Part shown: positions 1 to 6,676 of the stretch, piece by piece
How positions within the stretch are numbered: position 1 is the stretch's first letter
Layout of the letters: every line of letters begins with the position of its first letter
Notes under the pieces: model-generated
The model's database searches: none
Seen by the model: the letters and a program-made list of their open reading frames with translations, nothing else
Told to the model about the DNA's origin: nothing
DNA from: Thermoleophilia bacterium
GTDB taxonomy: Bacteria > Actinomycetota > Thermoleophilia > Gaiellales > Gaiellaceae
Assembly (NCBI GenBank): GCA_025927435.1
Contig: JAICLM010000001.1
Location: forward strand, 1-36,585
DNA: 36,585 bases
Direction: 5' to 3'
Translations under genes and position numbers: made by a program

Positions 1-51
1 CGCGTTGTGGCGGATCGCGCCGAGGTCGATCGTGATCTCGCTCCGCTCCAC
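1..51 (-). CDS. alr: Alanine racemase, N-terminal fragment
   Basis: Only the first 17 codons lie in the window. They read M-ERSEITIDLGAIRHNA, which matches the start of PLP-dependent alanine racemases (E-I-DLGAIRHN, just before the lysine that binds PLP). The enzyme makes D-alanine for peptidoglycan. The GTG at 51-49 is chosen because a TANNNT -10 (TAGGCT, 65-60) lies exactly 8 nt upstream, and no other ATG, GTG or TTG was found in frame in the part of the upstream sequence I read. Its place downstream of acpS and nnrDE on the same strand fits the usual actinobacterial order, here interrupted by the plus-strand gene at 101-1672. The fragment is short, but the motif and the context agree. Confidence 0.85.
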   Translation of the reverse strand, partial: MERSEITIDLGAIRHNA

Positions 52-59
52 GGTCGTCC

Positions 60-65
60 AGCCTA
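60..65 (-). promoter_or_regulatory. -10 element of alr (leaderless)
   Basis: TAGGCT on the minus strand, 8 nt before the GTG start at 51. No Shine-Dalgarno is visible. It sits back to back with the -10 of the plus-strand gene at 87-92. Confidence 0.5.
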
Positions 66-86
66 GTGCCGAGCCGGGACGAGGAG

Positions 87-92
87 TAGATT
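87..92 (+). promoter_or_regulatory. -10 element of the 16-helix membrane gene
   Basis: TAGATT, 8 nt before the ATG at 101. The GAGGAG just upstream (81-86) lies 14 nt from the ATG and would be lost from a leaderless transcript, so it probably is not used for translation. Confidence 0.45.
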
Positions 93-100
93 GCGGTGCG

Positions 101-1672
101 ATGAGGAGAAGGCTGCCGCTGTTCGTATTGCTCGCCAGCGCCCTCACCCTCATTGCGAGCCTCTATCTGTCGTGGCGGGCGCCTCTCAACGCGCCCGGGG
201 ACCTGACCGGCTGGACGGCCCCGTCGGGTTATGCGGCCGCACTACTGGCCGTAGCGGTCACAGTGGCGGCGACTGTCGCGCTCATCCGGCCGAGCCGCGC
301 GGCGAGGCTGCCGCTCGGGGGCCTGGGCGTCGCGCTCGCGTACTTCGCCGCCGCCGTCGCCGTCGAACTGACCGCGTTCGCCTTCCCGATAGGAACGTAC
401 CCGGGACCGCGTGGCTGGACCGGATACGGACACTTGCACTGGGCATGGGCCTCCGGCTTCTACCTCGGAGCCACGAGCGGCGCCGTGGCCGCACTCGCCG
501 GACTGGCCCTGCGCGGGAAGGAGCTGCGCTCCCTCCGGGCGTCCGCGGACATCACTGCGGCCGTACTCGGGCTCGGACTGCTTGCTTCGTTCCTCCTGCC
601 GTGGCAGCAGGAACCCGGTGGCTCCCCGGTGATAGGGCTCGACAGCCCGGCTGCGACGATCGCGGCGGCCGGTCTGTTGCTCGGGGCCGGCTGGCTCCGA
701 AGGACGGAGTCCCAGCCGCGCCTGGCCATTCTGCTCATGGTCGCGGTGCTCACCGGCGCCGCGGCGAGCGGCGTGACGATCGTCGGCACAACCGCATACG
801 GAACGTGGCTCGGGGTCGGGTGCGCCGTGGCGCTCGTCGCCCTCGAAGCCGCCAGGGCCCGGACGCACCTCCGACCGCCCGAGCTTCATTGGCGCCGGAC
901 GGCGTTGCGCTCCGGGGCCGCCGTCCTGCTGCTCGTGGCGCTCTTCCTGCCTTGGCAACGCTCCGGTCCTCAACACTTCTCCTGGAACGGTTGGCAGTGG
1001 AGCTTCGGCGCCGCGTCCGCAGCCCTGGCGATGCTGCTTCTCGCAGCTCCTCTTCTGCCGTGGGTCGCGAGATACGCGGCCGAGGCCGCGGTGGGGATCG
1101 CCTGTCTCGTCGCGACGATCGGAATCTCCGTCGTGCACGGGGCGACGGACTTCTTTCATCCGGCCTACGGCTTGTACGTCGGCCTGATCGCGGCAGCACT
1201 CCTTCTGCTCGGCGTGCTGACACCGCTCGAACGGCCCACCGTCGACCGGCGGAGGGCGCTTGTGCGCGCAGTTCCGGTGCTCGCGACCCTCGCCTCCATC
1301 GGTGCAGTCCTCGTACCGGCGTGGCAGGGCGTGCTACCCGTACTGTGGACGGCTGAGGCCAGCGCGGTTCGGAGCTGGTTCGCCGTCGCAACGCTCCTGC
1401 TCGCGCTCCATCTGCTACGTCTCTGGATCAGACGGATCGGCCCCGAGGCGCCGCCGAGCCGGAGCCTGATCGTGATCCCCGCCCTGATCCTCCCGCTCCC
1501 TGCGCTAGAGCTCATGATCGATCGGTCTTCGGTCGCCTGGGGCGGCGTGATCCTCGTCAGCCTCTGCCTCTTGCTCGCCGCGCTCGGCTGGATCGAGCAG
1601 CGAGGCGGCATGGAGAGACTGGGGTTCCCCGAGATGCTGCGCGTCGACCGGCTACCCGAGCCCGAGAGCTAG
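101..1672 (+). CDS. Polytopic membrane protein of four repeated 4-helix LFLPW modules
   Basis: I do not recognise a named family. The 523-residue protein is almost entirely hydrophobic, with about 16 predicted helices. It falls into four similar modules of about 120-140 residues. Each begins with a helix ending in a Pro/Ser-Trp signature: LYLSW (Trp25), FLLPWQ (Trp168), LFLPWQ (Trp285) and LVPAWQ (Trp408). Each is followed by three more helices, and the fourth helix of modules 2 and 3 starts with a YG-[LT]-[YW] motif. The same module occurs singly in the genes at 34061 and 34611. The ATG at 101 is chosen over an earlier in-frame ATG at 5 because of the -10 at 87-92 and because the upstream codons would overlap alr. 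Its 3' end overlaps nnrDE tail to tail by 21 bp. It splits nnrDE from alr, so it looks like a later insertion. Function is unknown; no channel or transport motif is visible. Confidence 0.8.
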   Translation: MRRRLPLFVLLASALTLIASLYLSWRAPLNAPGDLTGWTAPSGYAAALLAVAVTVAATVALIRPSRAARLPLGGLGVALAYFAAAVAVELTAFAFPIGTYPGPRGWTGYGHLHWAWASGFYLGATSGAVAALAGLALRGKELRSLRASADITAAVLGLGLLASFLLPWQQEPGGSPVIGLDSPAATIAAAGLLLGAGWLRRTESQPRLAILLMVAVLTGAAASGVTIVGTTAYGTWLGVGCAVALVALEAARARTHLRPPELHWRRTALRSGAAVLLLVALFLPWQRSGPQHFSWNGWQWSFGAASAALAMLLLAAPLLPWVARYAAEAAVGIACLVATIGISVVHGATDFFHPAYGLYVGLIAAALLLLGVLTPLERPTVDRRRALVRAVPVLATLASIGAVLVPAWQGVLPVLWTAEASAVRSWFAVATLLLALHLLRLWIRRIGPEAPPSRSLIVIPALILPLPALELMIDRSSVAWGGVILVSLCLLLAALGWIEQRGGMERLGFPEMLRVDRLPEPES

Positions 1673-2980
1673 CGCCCGCGGTAGCGCCTCGACCACGTCG
1701 CTCGCGACGAGGCCGTAGCGCTGTGACGCCTCGCGTGAGGCGAGCTGTTGCGCCGCACACGCGGCGGCCGCCGCGCGTTGCGGCTCCATCCCCTTCGCGA
1801 GGAAGGCAGCCGTGACTCCGGTGAGGACGTCGCCCGTTCCGGCCGTCGAGAGCGACGAGAGGCCGAGAGCACAGACGATGACGCCGCGGTCGGGTGCGGC
1901 GACGAGGGAGTCCTCGCCCTTGAGCACGACGACGGAGTCGAAGCGCTGGGCGGCCTCCTGCACGGCAGCGAGCCGGTGAGCGGCGATCTCCTTCGACTCG
2001 CGGCCGAGCAGCCGTGCGAGCTCGCCTTCGTGCGGGGTCAGGACCCGCGGCGCAGGCCACTCCCCGGCCTCGAGCTCGAACAGGGCGTCGGCGTCGACCA
2101 CCGCCGGCAGCTCCACCTCGGCGAGGAGGCGGCGCACCAGCGCCTTCGCCTCCGGCCCGCGCCCGAGGCCCGGCCCGACCGCGAGTGCCTTCGCCTTCTT
2201 CGCCGCCTCGAACACGTCCTCGAGCGGCCGCTTCACCGCCTCGAGCACGAGCGTCTCGAGAACGGGAAGCGACGCAGCCGGCGCGGCGATCGTCACGTAG
2301 CCGACGTCGGCGCGCAGGGCCGCGCGCGCGGCGAGCGCCGGGGCTCCAGTCATGCCGCGCGAGCCGCCGACGACGAGGACGTGGCCCGCCGTGTACTTGT
2401 TGTCGCGCGGGGAGCGGCGCGGCACCTCGGCCAGGATCTCCGCGGTGACGAGCCGGTGCTCGGTCTGAGCGAGCTCGAGCCCGATGTCGGCGACCGCCAC
2501 GTCGCCGGCGTGGAAGCGCCCCGGCGCGATCGCGAGGCCCACCTTCGGGCCGTGGATCGTCACCGTGACGTCCGCCCGCACCGCGGCGCCGGCGACCTCC
2601 CCCGTGGAGGCGTTCACGCCGGAGGGGATGTCGACCGCCAGCACTGGAACGCCGCCCGCGTTGATCTGCTCGATGAGCTGCGCGGTCTCGTCGCGCGGCG
2701 GTCCTTTCAGGCCGGTGCCGAGGAGCGCGTCGATCACCACGTCCGGCCGCTCGCGGACGAGCTCACGCCCCTGCGCCTGCAGGATCTCGGCGGCAATGCG
2801 CCCGTCGCCGCCGTTCGCGCCACCGCCTGCGTGCAGCGCGATCCGCCGAGCGTCGGGGAAGCGCCGCATGAGCTCTTCGGCGACGGCGGCTCCGGCGCGC
2901 TGCATCATCCGGTCGACGTCGTGGCCCGCCTCGGCGGCGCGCATCTCCTCGGCGGTGTAGAGCGGCTCGCGCTCAGCCAT
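1652..2980 (-). CDS. nnr: Bifunctional NAD(P)H-hydrate repair enzyme (epimerase + dehydratase)
   Basis: This enzyme repairs damaged NAD(P)H hydrates. The N-terminal YjeF domain epimerises R/S-NAD(P)HX, and the C-terminal ADP-dependent dehydratase restores NAD(P)H. In the N domain (about 1-180) I see GANGGDG, DALLGTGL and DIPSGVN. In the C domain (about 200-442) I see VVGGSRGMTGAP, GPGLGRG, TPHEGELARLLG, VLKGED and AGTGDVLTG with the catalytic Asp. At 442 residues it is shorter than E. coli NnrD (about 515), mainly through a gap of about 35 residues between GGDG and DALLGTG. The first Asn of the usual GNNGGDG is Ala. The ATG at 2980 overlaps the end of acpS by 8 bp, so the two are probably translated together. 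Confidence 0.93.
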   Translation of the reverse strand: MAEREPLYTAEEMRAAEAGHDVDRMMQRAGAAVAEELMRRFPDARRIALHAGGGANGGDGRIAAEILQAQGRELVRERPDVVIDALLGTGLKGPPRDETAQLIEQINAGGVPVLAVDIPSGVNASTGEVAGAAVRADVTVTIHGPKVGLAIAPGRFHAGDVAVADIGLELAQTEHRLVTAEILAEVPRRSPRDNKYTAGHVLVVGGSRGMTGAPALAARAALRADVGYVTIAAPAASLPVLETLVLEAVKRPLEDVFEAAKKAKALAVGPGLGRGPEAKALVRRLLAEVELPAVVDADALFELEAGEWPAPRVLTPHEGELARLLGRESKEIAAHRLAAVQEAAQRFDSVVVLKGEDSLVAAPDRGVIVCALGLSSLSTAGTGDVLTGVTAAFLAKGMEPQRAAAAACAAQQLASREASQRYGLVASDVVEALPRALALGLG

Positions 2981-3344
2981 CGGTGGCGACGGCGACTGCC
3001 TGCGCGAGCTCGCGCGAGTGCGTCATCGAGAGGTCGACCGCCGCCACCCCGAGAGCGGCTGCCCGCTCGGCGAGCCGGCCGGAGAGGTACACCGCCGGCT
3101 TGGGCCGCCCGACGATCTCGACCTCCCGCCAGGCGAACGCCCGTGCGACCCCGAAGCCGAGCGCCTTGCCGACCGCCTCCTTGCCGGCGAAGCGGCCGGC
3201 GTAGCTCTGAGCCGGGTTCGACCGCGAGTCGCAGTAGGCGCGCTCTGCCTCGGTGAAGCAGCGCTCACGGAAGCGCGAGTAGCGCTCGAGCGCGCGACGG
3301 ATCCGCTCGATCTCGATCAGGTCGGTGCCGACATGGACGCTCAC
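2973..3344 (-). CDS. acpS: Holo-[acyl-carrier-protein] synthase
   Basis: This enzyme transfers 4'-phosphopantetheine from CoA to the serine of acyl carrier protein for fatty-acid synthesis. The 123-residue length is normal for the family. The metal-binding motif GTDLIEIERI (Asp8) and RFAGKEAVGKALG (Glu56) are both present, and LSMTHSRELAQAVAVA closes the domain. The GTG at 3344 is supported by GAGGAG about 9 nt upstream. The start overlaps the TGA of the HAD gene in a GTGA, and its own stop overlaps the nnrDE start, making a tightly coupled HAD-acpS-nnrDE unit. The acpS-nnr-alr order is common in Gram-positive bacteria. Confidence 0.95.
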   Translation of the reverse strand: MSVHVGTDLIEIERIRRALERYSRFRERCFTEAERAYCDSRSNPAQSYAGRFAGKEAVGKALGFGVARAFAWREVEIVGRPKPAVYLSGRLAERAAALGVAAVDLSMTHSRELAQAVAVATDG

Positions 3345-4120
3345 GCGAGATGCTCCTCGAGCCACTCGGGCAGGTGCGCAATCGAGGAGACGATCCCGTC
3401 CGGCTGGATCCGCGACGTCTCGACGGTGTCCGGCCGGAACTTGCCGGTGCGCACGAGCACCGCGCGCATCCCCACGCCGCGCGCGCCGACGACGTCGGTC
3501 TCGAGATCGTCGCCGACCATCCAGGTCATGGAGGGCTCCGCGTCGAGCGCGCGGCAGGCGGCATCGAAGTACGCGGCGCTCGGCTTGCCGAGCACGGTGG
3601 CCGCGGTCTGGGCCGCGTATTCCAGCCCGGCGACGTAGCAGCCGGAATCGAGCAGCGGGCCGCGCTGTGTCTGCCACCAGCGGTTGCGATGGAGGCAGTA
3701 GAGGTCGGCGCCCATCTCGAGCTCCTGGAACGCGCGCGCGAGGTTCATGTAGGAGAAGACGAGGTTCGTCTCCGGTGAGTCGTCCGCGCCGCCGATGAGT
3801 ACGGCGTCGACGTTGTCGCCCACGAGCTCGATCCCCTCCAGATCGGCGACGAGCGCATGCATCACGAGAGCGAGGACACGGCGGCCGCGCAGCGCCTCGA
3901 CTGCCGCGTCGGCCGTCGTCTGCACCTCCCCCACCTCGAGCTCGATCCCCATCGCCTGCAGGGCTGCGGCGAGGTCCGCCTTCGAGCGGGTCGTCGCGTT
4001 CGTGACGAAGCGGAGCCGGTGCCCGCCCTCGCGGAGCCTGCGTACCGCATCGGCCGCGCCGGGCAACGGGTGGCCGGAGACGTGCAGGACGCCGTCCACG
4101 TCGAGCAGAATCGCGGCCAT
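3341..4120 (-). CDS. HAD-IIA phosphatase, LHPP-like
   Basis: A 259-residue haloacid-dehalogenase hydrolase with a type IIA cap. Motif I is DVDG (Asp7, Asp9), motif II is FVTNAT (around 38-43), the Lys motif is LGKPS, and motif IV is GDDLETDVVGA. The stretch from SYMNLARAFQEL through VRTGKFRPD resembles the LHPP/HDHD2 group (phospholysine phosphohistidine inorganic pyrophosphate phosphatase-like, TIGR01458) more than NagD. The substrate in bacteria is not established. It is the first gene of the acpS-nnrDE unit (GTGA overlap). The ATG at 4120 is supported by the start of the family motif and by a TANNNT 8 nt upstream. That ATG overlaps the opposing ATG of arfB by 2 bp. Confidence 0.87.
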   Translation of the reverse strand: MAAILLDVDGVLHVSGHPLPGAADAVRRLREGGHRLRFVTNATTRSKADLAAALQAMGIELEVGEVQTTADAAVEALRGRRVLALVMHALVADLEGIELVGDNVDAVLIGGADDSPETNLVFSYMNLARAFQELEMGADLYCLHRNRWWQTQRGPLLDSGCYVAGLEYAAQTAATVLGKPSAAYFDAACRALDAEPSMTWMVGDDLETDVVGARGVGMRAVLVRTGKFRPDTVETSRIQPDGIVSSIAHLPEWLEEHLA

Positions 4121-4526
4121 GAATGGCGAGTCTATTCGCGTCACTCGCTCGGTCGTACTGCCGCTCGCGGAGATCGAGCTGCAGGTCTCCCGCTCGAGCG
4201 GGCCGGGGGGCCAGCACGCGCAGAAGTCGGAGACGCGTGTCGTCGCCGTGTTCGACGTCGAGGCCTCGAACGCGCTGAGCGACGCGCAGAAGCGTCGCGT
4301 CGTCGCGCGCGCCGGACCGGTACTGCGGGCGGTGGCACAGGACGAGCGGAGCCAGACGCGCAACCGCGAGCTCGCGGTCGAGCGGCTTGTCGGCTCGCTG
4401 CGCGAAGCGCTTCGCGTGGAGCGAAAACGCGTCCCCACGAAGCCGAGCGCGGCGGCTCGTCAGCGCCGCCTCGACCGGAAGCGGCGGCGCGGCGAGGTCA
4501 AGAAGCTGCGGCGCCCTCCGGACTAG
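4119..4526 (+). CDS. arfB: Peptidyl-tRNA hydrolase ArfB (ribosome rescue)
   Basis: This protein releases nascent chains from ribosomes stalled at mRNA ends. It is a codon-independent relative of class-I release factors. The 135-residue length matches ArfB/YaeJ (about 140). The catalytic GGQ is at 30-32 within SSGPGGQ, and the C-terminal tail (about 110-135) is dense in Arg and Lys, as needed to enter the mRNA channel. The ATG at 4119 is the only reasonable start and overlaps the opposing HAD start codon. CAGAAT 7 nt upstream is a possible weak leaderless -10. The 3' end overlaps the MMPL gene tail to tail by 29 bp. Confidence 0.9.
   Translation: MNGESIRVTRSVVLPLAEIELQVSRSSGPGGQHAQKSETRVVAVFDVEASNALSDAQKRRVVARAGPVLRAVAQDERSQTRNRELAVERLVGSLREALRVERKRVPTKPSAAARQRRLDRKRRRGEVKKLRRPPD
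4129..4134 (-). promoter_or_regulatory. -10 element of the HAD-acpS-nnrDE unit (leaderless)
   Basis: TAGACT on the minus strand, 8 nt before the ATG at 4120. It lies inside the arfB coding sequence, and no Shine-Dalgarno is visible. Confidence 0.5.
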
Positions 4527-6666
4527 GGCTCGACACCCGCTCGACTTCCACGTGCGGAAGCCACTCGAGCCAGCGTGGCAAGTACCAGCTGCGCCGGTCG
4601 AGCAGTGCCAGAGTGGCGGGCAGGACGACCGAACGGATGATCGTTGCGTCGAGCAGCAGCGCGATGGCGACGCCGAAGCCCATCTGCTGGAACATCACGA
4701 GCTTGCCGGCCGCGAAGCCCGCGAAGACGACGACGATGATCAGCGCCGCGCCGGTGATGATCCGCGCCGTCGACGCGACGCCGCCGACCACCGCATCGTG
4801 CGTCGAGCCGGAGGCGTCGTAGCGCTCCTTGATCCGGCTCATGAGGAACACCTGGTAGTCCATCGAGAGGCCGAACAGGACCGAGAAGAGGAAGAGCGGA
4901 ACCCACGCGTCGATCACGTTCGTGTGCTGGAAGCCGAACAGGCCGGCGCCGTGCCCGTCGAGGAAGATGAGCGTCAGGAGCCCGTATGCCGCGCCGACGG
5001 AGAGCAGGTTCAGCAAGACCGAGACCAGCGCGACGACGATCGAGCGGAACGCGACCGTGAGCAGGATGAAGCTCAGCCCGAGCACGAACAGGAGTACGTA
5101 CGGGGTCGGGTTCGTCACGGCGTCGAAGTAGTCGACGTTCTCCGCGGTGACACCGCCCACGTAGACCTTCGCCCCGCTGTCGTCGAAGATCGACGGAATG
5201 ACGTTCGCGCGGAGATCGCGGACTGCCGCGACGGCGGCGCCGCCGACCGGGTCTCCCCGTACCGGGGCCGTGAGCAGTCCGACGACCCTCGGCGCGGCCG
5301 ACTGGATGCGGCCCGCACCGAACCTTCCCTCGGCCGCCAGCCGGCGTTGGAGCCGCTGGAGATTGTCGAGCAGGACTTTGGGGTCGCCCCCGACGGCGAC
5401 GATCCGTACCGGCTCCGGATTCTGCACGGGGAACGCGCGCTGGAGCAGCACGTAGCCCTGCTTCGAGGGAAGGCTGGACGGCAGCGTGCTCACGCCGTTC
5501 GCGCCGATGTGCAGCCCGAAGATCGGCGAGGCGAGCGCGAGCATCGCTCCGACCGACACCGCGAGTGAGAGCGCCGGACGGCGGAGCACGGCGTCCACGA
5601 TCCGCCGCCAGAAACGTCCTTCGGCCGAGTCGGCGCGGCCGAGGTTCCGGCCCAGAATCGGGACGGGCCAGGAGTTGACACGGTCGCCGGTGAGGCTGAG
5701 CAGCGCGGGCAGCAGTGTCAGCGCCGCGGCGACCGAGACGATTCCGACCAGGATCGCCCCGAGCGCGAGGCTCCGCATGATCGAGGTCGGGACGATGAAC
5801 ATGCCGAGCAGCGCGACCACGAAGGTGCTGCCGCTGAAGAGCACGGCGCGACTCGCGGTGGCGCCCGACCGCGCGATCGCCTCGTCCTTCGCAAAGCCCA
5901 GGTTCCGCTCCTCGCGATAGCGGGACACCACGAACAGGGAGTAGTCGATCCCGAGCGCGAGCCCCATCCCGGTGAGCATGTTCACGATGAAGACCGAGAG
6001 CGAAAACCCGAGCGAGATCACCGCGACGAGCCCGAGCGCGACGATGATCGAGAGGATCGCCATCAAAACCGGCACGAGCCCGGCGACGACGGCGCCGAAG
6101 ACGAGAACGAGGACGATCAGCGCGGCTGGCAGGCCGAAGGCGAGCTCACCCTTCTCGAGGTCGGTCTGCGACTGCTTGCCGAAGTCGTAGCCGGTCGAGT
6201 GGAAGCCGGTGATGCCCACCGCGAACCCGTCCCGGTTCGCCTTCTCCACCACCTGCTCGACCGGCCCCGCCCCGGAGTCGCTGCGGATCTGGATCGAGAC
6301 GAGCGCGGAGCGGCGATCGGGCGAGAAGGCTACCGGCCGTGCGTTCCGCACCTCCCCGGTGGCCGCGAGCGCGGCTTGCAACCGCTTCCCGAACGCGCGG
6401 AACTGCGGCGAGTCAGCGGTGTAGCGGCTCGAGGTCACGACGATCACGTCCTGCTTCTCGCTCGCAGCGACTCCGGGGAACGTCCGGGCGATCGTGTCCT
6501 TCGCCTGCGTCGACTCCGGATTGCCCTCGACGTTCCCCTGCGAGCTGAGCCCGTGCAGCGACGTGACGATGAGCACGATTGCGACCAGGACGGCCACGCC
6601 CCAGAACGCAAGGGTGCGGCGGGGGCGCGCCGCGCACGCGCGTGCGAGCCGCTCGGTCAGACCCAT
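4498..6666 (-). CDS. MMPL/RND-family membrane transporter
   Basis: A 722-residue member of the MMPL branch of the RND superfamily, which exports lipids or other hydrophobic compounds using the proton gradient. The layout is classic: helix 1 (about 19-38), an extracytoplasmic loop, a five- to six-helix bundle, then the same arrangement repeated. Each half has the Asp-Tyr proton-relay pair: GIDYSLFVVSRY (Asp241-Tyr242) and SMDYQVFLMSR (Asp603-Tyr604). The substrate cannot be read from sequence. The start lies 10 bp after the glmS stop on the same strand, so it is probably read through from glmS. The spacer has no clear Shine-Dalgarno. It is not part of the usual glmS-acpS neighbourhood. Confidence 0.92.
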   Translation of the reverse strand: MGLTERLARACAARPRRTLAFWGVAVLVAIVLIVTSLHGLSSQGNVEGNPESTQAKDTIARTFPGVAASEKQDVIVVTSSRYTADSPQFRAFGKRLQAALAATGEVRNARPVAFSPDRRSALVSIQIRSDSGAGPVEQVVEKANRDGFAVGITGFHSTGYDFGKQSQTDLEKGELAFGLPAALIVLVLVFGAVVAGLVPVLMAILSIIVALGLVAVISLGFSLSVFIVNMLTGMGLALGIDYSLFVVSRYREERNLGFAKDEAIARSGATASRAVLFSGSTFVVALLGMFIVPTSIMRSLALGAILVGIVSVAAALTLLPALLSLTGDRVNSWPVPILGRNLGRADSAEGRFWRRIVDAVLRRPALSLAVSVGAMLALASPIFGLHIGANGVSTLPSSLPSKQGYVLLQRAFPVQNPEPVRIVAVGGDPKVLLDNLQRLQRRLAAEGRFGAGRIQSAAPRVVGLLTAPVRGDPVGGAAVAAVRDLRANVIPSIFDDSGAKVYVGGVTAENVDYFDAVTNPTPYVLLFVLGLSFILLTVAFRSIVVALVSVLLNLLSVGAAYGLLTLIFLDGHGAGLFGFQHTNVIDAWVPLFLFSVLFGLSMDYQVFLMSRIKERYDASGSTHDAVVGGVASTARIITGAALIIVVVFAGFAAGKLVMFQQMGFGVAIALLLDATIIRSVVLPATLALLDRRSWYLPRWLEWLPHVEVERVSSPSPEGAAAS

Positions 6667-6676
6667 GCCGGAGTTA

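Noticed and set aside
91..1356. Long Arg/Pro-rich ORFs antisense or out of frame to clear genes, including ones over 700 codons (such as 6494-8995 and 16516-18711)
   Set aside because: High GC removes stop codons from other frames. Their translations are low-complexity Arg/Ala/Asp-rich and match no family, while the opposite frame encodes a well-known enzyme.
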